The notes: generated by a model not told the origin, from the letters alone. DNA of 64,000 nucleotides from Filimonas lacunae (GCF_002355595.1 NZ_AP017422.1:558001-622000), one strand, 5' to 3'. Shown: positions 8,502 to 18,110, counted from the stretch's first letter. Numbers and translations: made by a program.

Positions 8502-10856
8502 ATGAGCCATATAATTAAACGGATAAGCTTATGCTGGTTATTACTGGCTACTCTTACCACGCTTTTTGCGCAATCTGCAGCACCCGGCACTTTTGAAGCC
8601 GGTAAAAACAGTTTTATACTCAACGGAAAGCCTTTTGTGGTACGTGCGGCCGAATTGCATTATCCCCGCATCCCTAAAGCATACTGGGAGCATCGTATTC
8701 AGTTATGCAAAGCTATGGGCATGAATACTATTTGTATTTACCTGTTCTGGAACTATCACGAGCAACAGGAAGGCGTGTTTGATTTTGAAGGACAAAAGGA
8801 TGTGGCGGCGTTTGTAAAGCTGGTGCAGAAGAATGGTATGTATTGTATAGTACGGCCTGGCCCTTATGTGTGTGCGGAGTGGGATATGGGCGGTTTGCCC
8901 TGGTGGCTGCTGAAAAAGAAAGATTTGCAGGTGCGTTCTGTTAAAGACAGCCTGTTTATGCAAAAAGCCACCCGCTACCTGAAGCAGGCAGGCAAACAAC
9001 TGGCACCATTGCAAATACAAAACGGCGGCAACATTATTATGGTGCAGGTGGAGAATGAGTATGGCGTTTGGGGCAATGATGAAGTGTATATGAGTGCTAT
9101 ACGCGACCAGGTGCGTGCAGCGGGCTTTGATAAGGTGCAATTATTCCGTTGCGACTGGTCCAGCAATTTTCACCGTTATAAACTGGAGGGCGTAGCCAGC
9201 ACCTTAAACTTTGGCGCAGGTTCTAACATTGATAACCAGTTTAAAAAGTTTAAAGAGATGAACCCCGATGCGCCTTTAATGTGCAGTGAATACTGGACAG
9301 GCTGGTTTGATCAGTGGGGGCGTCCGCACGAAACCCGTGATATCAACTCATTCATTGGCAGCTTAAAGGATATGATGGATCGCAATATCTCCTTTAGTCT
9401 GTACATGGCTCATGGCGGTACTTCTTTTGGTCAGTGGGCTGGCGCTAATGCGCCGCCCTATGCGCCAACTGCCAGCTCTTACGATTACAATGCGCCTATT
9501 GATGAAGCGGGTAACACTACCGATAAGTTTTTTGCAGTGCGTAACCTGTTAAAGAACTATTTGCAGGAAGGCGAAGTGTTGGGAGATATTCCGGAGAATC
9601 CGGAAAAAACAATTGCTATACCTGCTATGCGGTTTACGCAAACAGCCGGCTTATTTGCCAACCTGCCTGTAGCGAATACCAGTGTGGATATTGCTTCTAT
9701 GGAGCAATTTAACCAGGGCTGGGGGCGTATACTTTATCGTACGCAATTACCTGCCGGCAATGCTGCCAGAAAATTGTATATCAGTGAGGTGCATGACTGG
9801 GCCACTGTTTTTGTAAACGGGAAAGCTGTGGGCAAGCTGGATCGTCGCCGCGGTGATAATAGTGTAAACCTGCCAGCTACTAATGCAGTGGCCAGGCTAG
9901 ATATATTAGTGGAGGCCACAGGTAGGGTAAACTATGGGCAGGCTATTATAGATAGAAAAGGAATTACGCAAAAAGTGGTGCTGGTGCAAAATGCGGATAG
10001 CACGGTATTACATAACTGGCAGGTATACAATTTCCCAGTAGACTATGCATTTCAACAGCAGGCAAAATATGCTAAAAGCCCGGCTAATGGCCCTGCCTGG
10101 TATAAAACTTCCTTTATACTGACTACTACCGGCAACACATTTTTAGATATGAGTCAGTGGGGGAAGGGAATGGTATGGGTAAATGGATATAATCTGGGTC
10201 GTTTTTGGAAAATTGGCCCGCAACAAACATTGTATTGCCCGGGTAGCTGGTTAAAAAAAGGAATTAACGAAATAATCGTGCTGGATGTTGATCGGCCGGC
10301 AGCTGGTGCAGTAGTGGCTGGTTTGGAAAAGCCGATACTCAATAAAACCAGTCAGGACGAATCGTTACTGCATCGCAAACCAGGCCAGATGTTACAGTTA
10401 CAAAATAATAAACCCGTGATAACTGGTAACTTCGCAGCAGGAAATGGATGGAAAACGGTAACATTTGATGCGGTGAAGCAGGGCAGGTATTTTTGCCTGG
10501 AAGCTATCAGCGCACAAAATGAAAACGATCCGGTTGCCTCTGTTGCCGAAATAGAATTGCTGGCAGAAGATGGAAGTGTACTGTCTACTTTGCCCTGGAA
10601 GGTGTTATATGCAGATAGTGAAGAAGTTACTGCTGCTAATAATGCTGCCGATAAGTTATACGATGCGCAGGAATCGCTTATTTGGCAAACACAAACAACC
10701 GGTAATAAACCGCGCCATCCCCACCAGGTGGTTATAGATCTGGGTTCTGTTGTTAAAGTAAAAGGCTTTCGTATTCTCCCGCGTTCGGATAAAAGCACAG
10801 CGGGCATCATAAAAGACTATAAATTTTACCTGGAAGAAAAACCGTTTGCGCTTTAG
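8502..10856 (+). CDS. GH35 beta-galactosidase with C-terminal discoidin-like domain
   Basis: A 784-residue secreted enzyme with an N-terminal signal peptide ending near FAQSAAPG. The GH35 catalytic barrel spans about residues 30-350. The acid/base Glu186 is in QVENEYG and the nucleophile Glu263 in CSEYWTGWFD. Two jelly-roll segments follow (MVWVNGYNLGRFWKIGPQQT is the typical GH35 beta-domain signature). The last 130 residues resemble a coagulation-factor 5/8-type (discoidin) carbohydrate-binding module ending VIDLGSVVKVKGFRILPRSD. It would release beta-linked terminal galactose from plant galactans or other glycans in the periplasm. A promoter-like TATCTTCG lies at 8473-8480, 21 bp before the ATG. 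It is monocistronic, separate from the pectin operons further right. Confidence 0.94.
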   Translation: MSHIIKRISLCWLLLATLTTLFAQSAAPGTFEAGKNSFILNGKPFVVRAAELHYPRIPKAYWEHRIQLCKAMGMNTICIYLFWNYHEQQEGVFDFEGQKDVAAFVKLVQKNGMYCIVRPGPYVCAEWDMGGLPWWLLKKKDLQVRSVKDSLFMQKATRYLKQAGKQLAPLQIQNGGNIIMVQVENEYGVWGNDEVYMSAIRDQVRAAGFDKVQLFRCDWSSNFHRYKLEGVASTLNFGAGSNIDNQFKKFKEMNPDAPLMCSEYWTGWFDQWGRPHETRDINSFIGSLKDMMDRNISFSLYMAHGGTSFGQWAGANAPPYAPTASSYDYNAPIDEAGNTTDKFFAVRNLLKNYLQEGEVLGDIPENPEKTIAIPAMRFTQTAGLFANLPVANTSVDIASMEQFNQGWGRILYRTQLPAGNAARKLYISEVHDWATVFVNGKAVGKLDRRRGDNSVNLPATNAVARLDILVEATGRVNYGQAIIDRKGITQKVVLVQNADSTVLHNWQVYNFPVDYAFQQQAKYAKSPANGPAWYKTSFILTTTGNTFLDMSQWGKGMVWVNGYNLGRFWKIGPQQTLYCPGSWLKKGINEIIVLDVDRPAAGAVVAGLEKPILNKTSQDESLLHRKPGQMLQLQNNKPVITGNFAAGNGWKTVTFDAVKQGRYFCLEAISAQNENDPVASVAEIELLAEDGSVLSTLPWKVLYADSEEVTAANNAADKLYDAQESLIWQTQTTGNKPRHPHQVVIDLGSVVKVKGFRILPRSDKSTAGIIKDYKFYLEEKPFAL

Positions 10857-10903
10857 CATGGTTTTTGTTTTAAGATGGTGACTTTTATTGATACTATTAT
10901 TTG

Positions 10904-10976
10904 TATTCTATTGTTTGCCTGCAATTGCTGTTTTAACAGTAACACTGTTTGCGATTGCAAGTATTTCAATAGAATA
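10904..10976. repeat. Long imperfect nested palindrome after the GH35 gene
   Basis: This lies in the 313-bp gene-free stretch 10857-11169, where I see no other gene. The outer arms TATTCTATTG and CAATAGAATA (10 bp, perfect) flank inner arms TGCAATTGC and GCGATTGCA, then AACAGT/ACTGTT at the centre. The whole 73 bp could fold into one long hairpin. There is a modest T-run (CTTTTGTTTT) directly after it on the plus strand, so it may terminate the GH35 transcript. It could also be a relic of a small palindromic mobile repeat. Confidence 0.55.
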
Positions 10977-11169
10977 CTTTTGTTTTAGGATAATTAGTTA
11001 AAATAAATATTAGTAAGTATATAGGTAAAGAAGAACTATCTGATGGTTTTGATAGAAGAACTGAATACTAAGGACATAGACATGATCATCCTACCCCTTG
11101 AATAGCAGAGAGTAATCAGCCCTGGACTTGTAAGAGAATCCAAATTCTATCATTACAACCAGCAATCTT

Positions 11170-12558
11170 ATGAAAAAAGCTACTTTCGGATTTTTAATGG
11201 TATTGGCTGCCATTATACTGCATTCCTGTAACAGCACAACACCCGCTTCTATTGCGGCGATGTCGCGTAAACCCGTAGAAGAATACAGCACTTTAACAGA
11301 CGATGAAATTATTGCTATCGTAAAGCAGGCATATACAACTATGTATCCGCTGGTTATGATGGAATTGAATAAACGGGTATGTACCAATGTAGCAACGCCT
11401 GACGATAATGGATATGCACCTGTTAACCAAATGGGGCATAGATGTGAATATCCTGATGCCAGTTCAGGCAAGGAGAATGCTGATTTGGATATGTTTTACT
11501 CTTCCGCCTTTTTAGATATTTCACATAGTCCTATGGTACTCACCGTGCCTGACGAAATGGGGCGTTACTATATGTTTACCATGGTAGATGCCTGGGGGCG
11601 TGTGTTTGCTACAGCCAGTCAGTCAGGTGCGGGGTCTTATGCCATCACTGCACCAGGCTGGCAGGGCGAGCTGCCCAAAGGTATAAAGCAGATTAAAGCG
11701 CCTTCTGATATGGTATGGATTGCAGGTCGTACACAGGTGAATGATGAAACAGATGGAGAGATTGTGAAGCTTTTAATGCGGCGCTATGCGTTGATTCCAT
11801 TATCAAAGTGGGGGCAACCTTACCAGGCGCCTGTGTGTGCTGTTGATAACGAAGTGAATATGCAGCCTGCTACTGTTCAGGCAGCTAATATGTCTGTAAT
11901 GTCGTTTCTCAATCTTGGCAACCGGTTAATGCAACGTTATGCCCATAGCGGCATTGATACCAATGTGCTGGCCCGTATGTCCATGGTAAACATTGGCGCC
12001 GGATTGCATTTTGATACTGCCGTATACAGTACAGCAGTAAATAAAGCATTGGTAAAGTTGCCGGAGATGATGAAGCAAGAGGTGCTGATAGCCTGCAGTA
12101 ACAGGCAACAACATCCGAATAAATGGGAGGACGGTGAGATATTGCCGGTGTGGGTGAACTGCCAGTGTGCCAATGTGCAGGGAGATGCTTTTGCGCTTAC
12201 TGTTAAAGAAGATGTAACCGGAAGCAGGCTGGATGGCAATAGTCGTTATCTGTTGCATTTTACGAGAAGCCAGGTGCCATTGGCTAAAGCCTTCTGGAGC
12301 CTTACTATGTATAAACCTGCTTCGCGCCTGGTTCAAAATGCTATTGGCCGGTATGCTATCGGCAACAGAGACCGGTTGCTGTATAACGCAGACGGATCGC
12401 TCGATATCTATATTCAAAAAGAACATCCGGGTAATAATAAAGCCAGCAACTGGTTACCTGCTCCCGCCGGTGCTTTTTCTTTAACCATGCGTATGTATGG
12501 AATTCAACAGGATAAAAAAGAGATAAGCCGTACTATCCCCCCACTTCAGAAAGTGTAA
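11170..12558 (+). CDS. DUF1254/DUF1214 domain lipoprotein
   Basis: A 462-residue protein with an N-terminal signal and a lipobox ILHSC (Cys20). The N-terminal half matches the DUF1254 pattern ([15 protein letters not shown], then [20 protein letters not shown] and [17 protein letters not shown]). The C-terminal part is of the DUF1214 type ([36 protein letters not shown]). The two domains usually occur together in secreted proteins whose biochemical role is not settled. No operon partner: dnaJ begins 103 bp downstream and is probably separate. Confidence 0.85.
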   Translation: MKKATFGFLMVLAAIILHSCNSTTPASIAAMSRKPVEEYSTLTDDEIIAIVKQAYTTMYPLVMMELNKRVCTNVATPDDNGYAPVNQMGHRCEYPDASSGKENADLDMFYSSAFLDISHSPMVLTVPDEMGRYYMFTMVDAWGRVFATASQSGAGSYAITAPGWQGELPKGIKQIKAPSDMVWIAGRTQVNDETDGEIVKLLMRRYALIPLSKWGQPYQAPVCAVDNEVNMQPATVQAANMSVMSFLNLGNRLMQRYAHSGIDTNVLARMSMVNIGAGLHFDTAVYSTAVNKALVKLPEMMKQEVLIACSNRQQHPNKWEDGEILPVWVNCQCANVQGDAFALTVKEDVTGSRLDGNSRYLLHFTRSQVPLAKAFWSLTMYKPASRLVQNAIGRYAIGNRDRLLYNADGSLDIYIQKEHPGNNKASNWLPAPAGAFSLTMRMYGIQQDKKEISRTIPPLQKV

Positions 12559-12661
12559 CCGCCTGTCATTATATACCAGTTTTTCTGCAATATTGGCAAG
12601 TATTTCTTCTATCATCGGCTGGATCACTTTTTGTAAATCAGATAGGAAGAAATACAAGCGT

Positions 12662-13573
12662 ATGGCAGACTTTATTGATTATTATAAAATTCTTGGGGTA
12701 GGAAAAAGTGCAACAGAGGATGAAATCAAAAAGGCCTACAGAAAACTGGCGCGCAAGTATCACCCCGATGTAAACCAGGGCAATGCAGAAGCCCAAAAGA
12801 AATTTCAGCAGATTAATGAGGCCAATGAGGTATTGAGCGATCCGGACAAACGTAAAAAATACGATCAGTACGGTGAGAACTGGAAACATGCCGATCAGTT
12901 TGAGCAGGCTCGTCAGCAAGGTGGCCATGGTGGTCAGGGCTTTGGCGGCGGACAAGGTGGCGGTTTTGGCGGATTTGAAGATTTTGGCGGCGGCGGTGGT
13001 TTTTCTGACTTTTTTGAAAACTTGTTTGGCCGTAGCAAAAGTAGTGGCCGTTCAGGTGGCAGCAGGTATAAAGGCGAAGATATAAACGCCAATTTGCAAC
13101 TCCATCTTACAGATGTATATACTACCCGCAAGCAGGTGATTACTGTAAACGGTAAAAGCATCCGTATTACTATTCCTGCAGGTGTGGAAAACGGGCAGAT
13201 CATTAAACTGAAAGGTCATGGCGAGCCGGGCACTAATGGGGCCAGTAATGGTGATTTATACATTACTTTCCAGATACTGAATAATACCAATTTTAACAGG
13301 GTAGGCAACGACTTACACACTACCATTGATTTACCATTATACACGGCTGTTTTAGGAGGAGAAGTGGTGTTAGATACACCAGGGGGCAAGGTGAAGCTGA
13401 AAGTGCAGCCCGAAACACAAAACGGTGCTAAAATTCGTTTAAAAGGGAAAGGTTTTCCGGTCTATAAACAGGAAGGTGTTTATGGCGACCTTTTTGTTAC
13501 GTATAATATTAAAATACCTACTGGCCTTACCGAGCAACAGAAAGCTTTGTTTCGCCAGCTGTCAGAATTATAA
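12662..13573 (+). CDS. DnaJ-type co-chaperone (CbpA-like, no zinc finger)
   Basis: A 303-residue Hsp40 co-chaperone. The J domain occupies residues 1-70 with the essential HPD at 34-36 (KYHPDVNQG). A glycine/phenylalanine-rich linker with repeated GGxGG runs from about 90 to 130. The C-terminal substrate-binding barrel follows ([20 protein letters not shown] and [20 protein letters not shown]). The cysteine-rich zinc domain of true DnaJ is absent, making this a CbpA-type protein. A longer frame opens upstream at 12593, but the J domain starts directly at the ATG at 12662, preceded by a purine-rich ribosome-binding stretch (AGGAAGAAA), so this start is preferred. The next gene begins 9 bp after the stop. 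Confidence 0.92.
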   Translation: MADFIDYYKILGVGKSATEDEIKKAYRKLARKYHPDVNQGNAEAQKKFQQINEANEVLSDPDKRKKYDQYGENWKHADQFEQARQQGGHGGQGFGGGQGGGFGGFEDFGGGGGFSDFFENLFGRSKSSGRSGGSRYKGEDINANLQLHLTDVYTTRKQVITVNGKSIRITIPAGVENGQIIKLKGHGEPGTNGASNGDLYITFQILNNTNFNRVGNDLHTTIDLPLYTAVLGGEVVLDTPGGKVKLKVQPETQNGAKIRLKGKGFPVYKQEGVYGDLFVTYNIKIPTGLTEQQKALFRQLSEL

Positions 13574-13582
13574 ACACAACGA

Positions 13583-14137
13583 ATGAAATACCTTTTTACC
13601 CTTTTCGCCTTTTCAGGCTTGTTAGTAACAGCCTGCAACACTGGCAATGAATCGCAAACAGATACGGAAGCCAGCAAAGACAGTGGTATAGTGGCCGGGG
13701 CTTCGCATGCAGTAGAGCATGTAGAAGTGCAGCCGCAGGAAAAGCCGGAAGCCGGACAGTATTGTTATATTGATAAGGTTTACACTGTGGGAGACAGCAG
13801 TTTTATTGATGCAGATTATATCCAGTTTTTAATGGGAGAAGAAGCGGTAGCAGCTGCCCGTAAAAAAGGCGATGCAGAGCCCATTGTAAAAAATGGGGAT
13901 ACTACCTGGGCGGTAATGGACGATTATTACATTGTAAATGATAATAAGCAGGTACGCAAATTAAAGCTGTCAAAAGATTTTAAGTATATATCGGTAAGTG
14001 CTTCTCCGCAGGAGGAGGTGAACCATAAAACACCGCTGGAACAGCTGAAGGAAAAGGCAAAGAAGGATTATGTGTTTATCCTGACATTCAATGCCGATAA
14101 TGAGGTTTCGGCTATAAAAAATCAGTTCCTGCCTTAA
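13583..14137 (+). CDS. Hypothetical lipoprotein downstream of dnaJ
   Basis: A 184-residue protein with an N-terminal signal and lipobox LVTAC (Cys18), followed by a low-complexity Asp/Glu/Ser-rich linker. The remaining sequence has no motif I recognise; it contains YCYIDKVYTVGDSSFIDADY and a long charged C-terminus. It begins 9 bp after the dnaJ-like gene and is likely cotranscribed with it. A strong bidirectional terminator follows. Confidence 0.75.
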   Translation: MKYLFTLFAFSGLLVTACNTGNESQTDTEASKDSGIVAGASHAVEHVEVQPQEKPEAGQYCYIDKVYTVGDSSFIDADYIQFLMGEEAVAAARKKGDAEPIVKNGDTTWAVMDDYYIVNDNKQVRKLKLSKDFKYISVSASPQEEVNHKTPLEQLKEKAKKDYVFILTFNADNEVSAIKNQFLP

Positions 14138-14150
14138 CAGGAAGTAAAGG

Positions 14151-14191
14151 CCATTTCCGGAAAAAAGGACATATCTCCTTTCCGGAAATGG
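14151..14191. terminator. Bidirectional terminator between convergent genes
   Basis: The arms CCATTTCCGGAAA and TTTCCGGAAATGG form a perfect 13-bp stem between the plus-strand lipoprotein gene (ends 14137) and the minus-strand cold-shock gene (ends 14213). The convergent arrangement fits shared termination. Inner GGA/TCC bases may extend the stem. Confidence 0.7.
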
Positions 14192-14212
14192 TAATATATA
14201 ATACTACAGTAG

Positions 14213-14668
14213 TTATACTGCTAATTTCACCTGGATGGCCTGTGGTCCTTTATGGCCCATAGTAGTTTCGAAGTTTACCTTACTTCCTTCCTGAATTCGG
14301 CCTACCACATCATTAATATGCACAAATATGCTTTCCTGGGTTTGTAAATCCCGGATAAAGCCATAGCCCTTGCCCATATTAAAGTGAGTTACTATTCCCG
14401 TTCTTATTACCGGCACATCGTCTGTTTCCTGCTGTCTGCTTACGCTGATCTGCACGTCTTCCAGACTTATTTCTTTTCTTTTGCTCGGATCGGGTGGCGT
14501 ATTAGTAATATTGCCGTTTTCGTCAATATAAGCCATCATGTCTTCCAGGCCTTTGCCTTTGGAAGAGTTAGCTTGTCTTTCTGCTTTTTTCTCCTGCTTT
14601 TCCTGTAGCTTCTGTTGTTTTTTCTTTTCTTTTTCTTTTTTGTTAAAGGATTCCTGCGATTTTCCCAT
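14213..14668 (-). CDS. Cold-shock domain protein with lysine-rich N-terminal extension
   Basis: A 151-residue protein. The C-terminal 65 residues are a cold-shock domain with both nucleic-acid motifs, GKGYGFI and SIFVHINDV. It should bind single-stranded RNA or DNA and act as an RNA chaperone. The N-terminal half is a Lys/Glu-rich segment (about residues 1-40, predicted helix) followed by an acidic linker, unlike the compact 67-70-residue CspA form. Such longer versions are common in Bacteroidota. The gene is monocistronic and converges on the lipoprotein gene. Confidence 0.9.
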   Translation of the reverse strand: MGKSQESFNKKEKEKKKQQKLQEKQEKKAERQANSSKGKGLEDMMAYIDENGNITNTPPDPSKRKEISLEDVQISVSRQQETDDVPVIRTGIVTHFNMGKGYGFIRDLQTQESIFVHINDVVGRIQEGSKVNFETTMGHKGPQAIQVKLAV

Positions 14669-14913
14669 ATTTCTGATTACAATTTGTGTGTTTATTATAA
14701 CAACCGAAAACGCAAATGTTGCAATTTGGGTTATTAAGTTTATGCAAAGTTGTTTGGGACCGGTTGTGTTATTGCACAGTACACTACATCATGCTACCAG
14801 GTAAACTGAAGTAAAAAGCAGAAGGATGAACAGATTAGCTAACAATCTCTATCAAAAATGCCTATTAACGCAAACGGAACCACTATAAAGGTAGTTCAAA
14901 TATCTTAAAAGTG

Positions 14914-15048
14914 CTATTTTTTGGCCACCCAATAGCCAATGGCCAGCCATATCAACCCTTTTACCAGGAAGAAAACGAAGCCCCAAAAGCCTAAACGTTT
15001 AAGCCAGGCCACCATGCGGCTTTTTTTAGAAGAAGTATTTTCGGTCAT
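14914..15048 (-). CDS. Small membrane protein, 44 residues
   Basis: Minus-strand ATG at 15048 to TAG at 14914 encodes MTENTSSKKSRMVAWLKRLG, then a hydrophobic helix (residues about 20-42) and a Lys-Lys end. A polar, basic N-terminus followed by one membrane span suggests a single-pass inner-membrane protein with its N-terminus in the cytoplasm. It resembles the short uncharacterised proteins kept in many Bacteroidota, but I cannot name it. The codon use and lack of a competing frame support it. Confidence 0.6.
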   Translation of the reverse strand: MTENTSSKKSRMVAWLKRLGFWGFVFFLVKGLIWLAIGYWVAKK

Positions 15049-15162
15049 CAGTGATTAAATTCAGTACCAAGATACAATTGTCATAGAAATGTCATGCGTG
15101 TAAGCGGGAAAACAATTTACCTTTTACGGAAAAATGAACTTCGGGGGCCGGGAACGTAGGCC

Positions 15163-15170
15163 TACCTTTG
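15163..15170 (+). promoter_or_regulatory. Bacteroidota-type -7 element (TACCTTTG)
   Basis: TACCTTTG matches the TAnnTTTG -7 consensus of Bacteroidota exactly. It ends 30 bp before the ATG at 15200 of the 2-hydroxyacid dehydrogenase gene, so transcription would start near 15177. This places an upstream in-frame ATG at 15134 outside the transcript and supports the start at 15200. No clear -33 TTTG was seen. Confidence 0.5.
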
Positions 15171-15199
15171 CGGTGAAAAACCAGTTAAAAAGCAGGAAA

Positions 15200-16180
15200 A
15201 TGAGGGTGTTTGTATCAAATATTATCCCTCAGCCGGGTATCCGGCTGTTGGAAGAAGCAGGTCTGGAAATAACAGAATGGACAGAAAAACGGAAACTGGC
15301 AGGGCAGGAGCTGATAGATATTTGCCAACAATACGATGCATTTTTATGTGTAAGCAATACCGTAGATGCTCCTTTTCTGGAAGCCTGTAAACACTTAAAA
15401 GTCATCGCCCTGCACTCCGTAGGTTATGATAATGTGGATGTAGCGGCAGCTACCCGGCTAAAAATACCCATTGGCAATACTCCTGATGTATTAAGCGAGT
15501 CTACCGCAGAAACCGCTTTTTTATTAATGATATCTTCTGCACGGAAGGCTTTTTACCTGCACAAAAAGATTTTGAATGGCCAGTGGGGCTTTACTGAACC
15601 CACTGCCGATCTGGGCATTTCGCTGCAAGGCAAAACGCTGGGTATTTACGGATTAGGAAAAATTGGCTATGAGCTGGCTAAGAAATGTGTGGCCGCTTAT
15701 GATATGAAGGTGATTTATCACAATCGCCACCGGAATGAAGAGGCCGAAAAAGCTTTTGGAGCAGTAAAAGTGTCTTTTGAAGAACTGTTGCAACAGAGCG
15801 ATGTGCTAAGCGTGCACACGGCGCTTACCAGTGAAACCAAAGGGAAATTTAATAAAGCGGCTTTTAACCTGATGAAACCTTCCGCCATTTTTATCAACAC
15901 GGCTCGTGGTGGTATTCATAACGAGGGCGATTTAATAGAAGCGTTACAAAACGAAACCATCTGGGGTGCAGGGCTGGATGTTACCAATCCCGAGCCTATG
16001 CACGCAGATAATCCTTTATTACAAATGCCGTCTGTAGCTGTGTTGCCACATATAGGCTCTGCTACAGTAGAAACCCGGAGTGCCATGGCTATCCTGGCGG
16101 CCCGGAATATTATTGCAGGGGTAAAAGGCGAACGTTTACCCAATATTGTGAACCCCGAAGTATATAACAGTTCCTTATAA
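15200..16180 (+). CDS. D-isomer-specific 2-hydroxyacid dehydrogenase (glyoxylate/hydroxypyruvate reductase type)
   Basis: A 326-residue cytoplasmic oxidoreductase. The cofactor loop is GLGKIG (151-156). The active site is complete: Arg236 in NTARGG, Glu265 in NPEPMHADNPLL and His284 in LPHIGSAT. After the second Rossmann strand the sequence is YHNRHR, without the acidic residue that selects NAD, so NADP(H) is likely, as in glyoxylate/hydroxypyruvate (GhrB-like) reductases. It would reduce glyoxylate, hydroxypyruvate or a 2-keto-gluconate. The MFS gene starts 15 bp downstream and is probably cotranscribed. Exact substrate not determinable. Confidence 0.9.
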   Translation: MRVFVSNIIPQPGIRLLEEAGLEITEWTEKRKLAGQELIDICQQYDAFLCVSNTVDAPFLEACKHLKVIALHSVGYDNVDVAAATRLKIPIGNTPDVLSESTAETAFLLMISSARKAFYLHKKILNGQWGFTEPTADLGISLQGKTLGIYGLGKIGYELAKKCVAAYDMKVIYHNRHRNEEAEKAFGAVKVSFEELLQQSDVLSVHTALTSETKGKFNKAAFNLMKPSAIFINTARGGIHNEGDLIEALQNETIWGAGLDVTNPEPMHADNPLLQMPSVAVLPHIGSATVETRSAMAILAARNIIAGVKGERLPNIVNPEVYNSSL

Positions 16181-16195
16181 ACACATACAGCAAGT

Positions 16196-17425
16196 ATGCA
16201 GCATACAAAAAGCAGGTATTTTTTCCTGATCCTGATATTAGGTTCCCTCACCGCATTGGCTCCTTTTTCTATCGACATGTATTTACCTGGTTTTGGTGCC
16301 ATAGCCAAAGATTTGAATACTAACGTAGAAGAGGTGGGCTTGTCTTTGTCCAGTTTTTTCATTGGTATATCGGCCGGTCAATTATTATATGGCCCCCTGC
16401 TGGATAAGTATGGCCGTAAAAAGCCCTTATACCTGGGGCTGCTGGTATATATTATAGCTACCATTGGCTGTGTATTGTCCACTTCTATTCAAAGTTTAAT
16501 CTGGTTACGGTTTATACAGGCCATTGGCAGTTGTGCGGCTACTGTAGCGGCTATGGCTATGGTGCGCGACCTGTTTCCGGTACAGGATAATGCCAAGGTG
16601 TTTGCATTATTAATGCTGGTAGTAGGGGCTTCGCCCATGATAGCGCCTACTGCGGGTGGATATATTACCAAGGCTTTTGGATGGCATTCCGTGTTTATTA
16701 TACTGGCTATTCTGGGGGCAGTAATACTGGTGGCTGTGTTGTTATCCTTGCCGGAAAGCTATCAGCCCGATCCTTCTTATTCTTTAAAACCGGGTCCCAT
16801 TGTAACTAATTTCCTGCAAGTGCTGAAAGAGCCTCAGTTTTATACCTATGCGGCCACCGGCGCCCTCGGTTTTTCGGGGTTGTTTGTATATGTGTCCGGC
16901 TCGCCCAAGGCATTTATGGATATTTACCAGCTGAGTGGGGAAGTATATGGGTGGATTTTTGCTTTCCTTTCCATTGGTTTTATTGGCTCCAGCCAGGTAA
17001 ATACATTGTTACTCAAGCGTTTTCGCAGCCAGCAAATTGTGCCGGTAGCACTGGTGTGCCAGTCGGCAGCCGGGGTGCTGTTAGTGACAACGGCCCTGGC
17101 AGGTGTATTAACCTTGCCTGTGCTGCTTATCCTTTTATTCCTGTTTTTGTGCTGTTTGGGCTTTGTAAATCCTAATACTGCCGCTTTAAGCCTGGCGCCT
17201 TTTGCTAAAAATGCGGGTAGTGCTTCGGCCTTAATGGGGGCAATACAAATGGGGCTGGGAGCGCTGGCTTCAGCAAGTTTAAGCCTGTTTACAGCCAAAA
17301 ATGTGTTGCCTATGGTGGCTTTGATGGCTTGTTCGGCAGTTTTAGCACTGGCAGTACTGTTGTTGGGGCGCAGGAAAATTAAAAATGAGGTAGCTGGCGT
17401 AGAAGGCGCTGTGGTATTGCATTAA
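16196..17425 (+). CDS. MFS transporter, Bcr/CflA drug-resistance family
   Basis: A 409-residue protein with about 12 hydrophobic helices. The first helix is followed by APFSIDMYLPGFGAIAKDL, and the 2-3 loop reads GPLLDKYGRKKPLYLG, both typical of the Bcr/CflA subfamily of proton-driven multidrug exporters. VRDLF after helix 4 and SPMIAPTAGGYI in helix 5 are also subfamily signatures. It lies 15 bp after the hydroxyacid dehydrogenase gene. The substrate is unknown. Confidence 0.9.
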   Translation: MQHTKSRYFFLILILGSLTALAPFSIDMYLPGFGAIAKDLNTNVEEVGLSLSSFFIGISAGQLLYGPLLDKYGRKKPLYLGLLVYIIATIGCVLSTSIQSLIWLRFIQAIGSCAATVAAMAMVRDLFPVQDNAKVFALLMLVVGASPMIAPTAGGYITKAFGWHSVFIILAILGAVILVAVLLSLPESYQPDPSYSLKPGPIVTNFLQVLKEPQFYTYAATGALGFSGLFVYVSGSPKAFMDIYQLSGEVYGWIFAFLSIGFIGSSQVNTLLLKRFRSQQIVPVALVCQSAAGVLLVTTALAGVLTLPVLLILLFLFLCCLGFVNPNTAALSLAPFAKNAGSASALMGAIQMGLGALASASLSLFTAKNVLPMVALMACSAVLALAVLLLGRRKIKNEVAGVEGAVVLH

Positions 17426-17505
17426 CAAATGAATAATTCTCTTTAACTTGCCGGCCTGACAGTATTTTAGCTGTTCAACCCAAACCAAATGCACTGTTTG
17501 TACTC

Positions 17506-17925
17506 ATGTCCGTTGAAATCAATGATATTACTATAGAACAACTGGTAGCTGCTTACGAAGCAACGGAGGAATCTATTGTGGAAGACGCAGATGAGGACCC
17601 GTCGGTAATGCTGGATATCCAGGATCACCTGGAAAACCTGATTTTGCTTACTGCCCAGTTGATGGAAGGCTGGGAGCCTTTTTTCGAAGAACTGGACGAA
17701 CATGAAACTGCCCGCTATTTTATTAAATTATCTCCTGCACTAAAAGCTTCACAGCAGGTAATGTTGCTGATTAAGAAATACGGATTAAACCGTGGTGACA
17801 TCAAAACCTTTTATCGTCGTTTAAAACCGGAAGTGAAAGAATTTTCATCCGCAATGAAAAAACTGTTGAACACGACTATTAACCCGGATGACATTGATGA
17901 AGAAGAGGATGAAGATGATTATTAG
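17506..17925 (+). CDS. Acidic hypothetical protein, 139 residues
   Basis: A cytoplasmic-looking protein without signal peptide or membrane helix. It is strongly acidic at both ends (N-terminal EDADEDPSVM and C-terminal DDIDEEEDEDD) with a helical centre. No family is recognised. It starts 80 bp after the MFS gene, ahead of the 320-bp regulatory region of the first SusC gene. Confidence 0.65.
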   Translation: MSVEINDITIEQLVAAYEATEESIVEDADEDPSVMLDIQDHLENLILLTAQLMEGWEPFFEELDEHETARYFIKLSPALKASQQVMLLIKKYGLNRGDIKTFYRRLKPEVKEFSSAMKKLLNTTINPDDIDEEEDEDDY

Positions 17926-17966
17926 TAGCCAACTGTTTTTTTAGTGCTCTTAAAGAGCTATCTCAG

Positions 17967-17984
17967 ACGGTAACGATTGCGTAA
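17967..17984 (+). promoter_or_regulatory. Putative LacI-family operator, distal copy
   Basis: ACGGTAACGATTGCGTAA, identical over 18 bp to a second copy 144 bp further on. On the opposite strand its core reads GCAATCGTTACCG, which differs by one base from the element upstream of the lacI-family gene (48133-48145). It lies in the gene-free stretch 17926-18245, about 260 bp before the SusC start. Central-CG, semi-palindromic form fits LacI-family operators. Confidence 0.55.
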
Positions 17985-18025
17985 GTTTTGTTTCAATAAT
18001 GGAATATATTAGTTTAATTAGCTAA

Positions 18026-18063
18026 GTGAAATGCGTTGCTCCCCTGGGAGGAAAGTGTTTCAC
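18026..18063 (+). repeat. Nested inverted repeat between the two operator-like sites
   Basis: Outer arms GTGAAA/TTTCAC enclose inner arms CTCCC/GGGAG around a two-base centre. The structure lies between the identical 18-bp repeats upstream of the first SusC gene. It may be an RNA hairpin in a leader or a protein-binding site; no T-tract follows, so it is not a clear terminator. Confidence 0.35.
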
Positions 18064-18110
18064 AGGGACTTCAATCCTTTATCTATGAGGTTGCCGGAGA
18101 AAACTAACAA

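Noticed and set aside
15134-15199. Earlier start for the 2-hydroxyacid dehydrogenase
   Set aside because: The upstream codons overlap a TACCTTTG promoter element and the Rossmann-type first strand begins at the ATG at 15200.
17946-17958. Palindrome GCTCTTAAAGAGC as terminator of the acidic hypothetical gene
   Set aside because: The loop is too short and no T-tract follows on the plus strand; the T-run lies before it.
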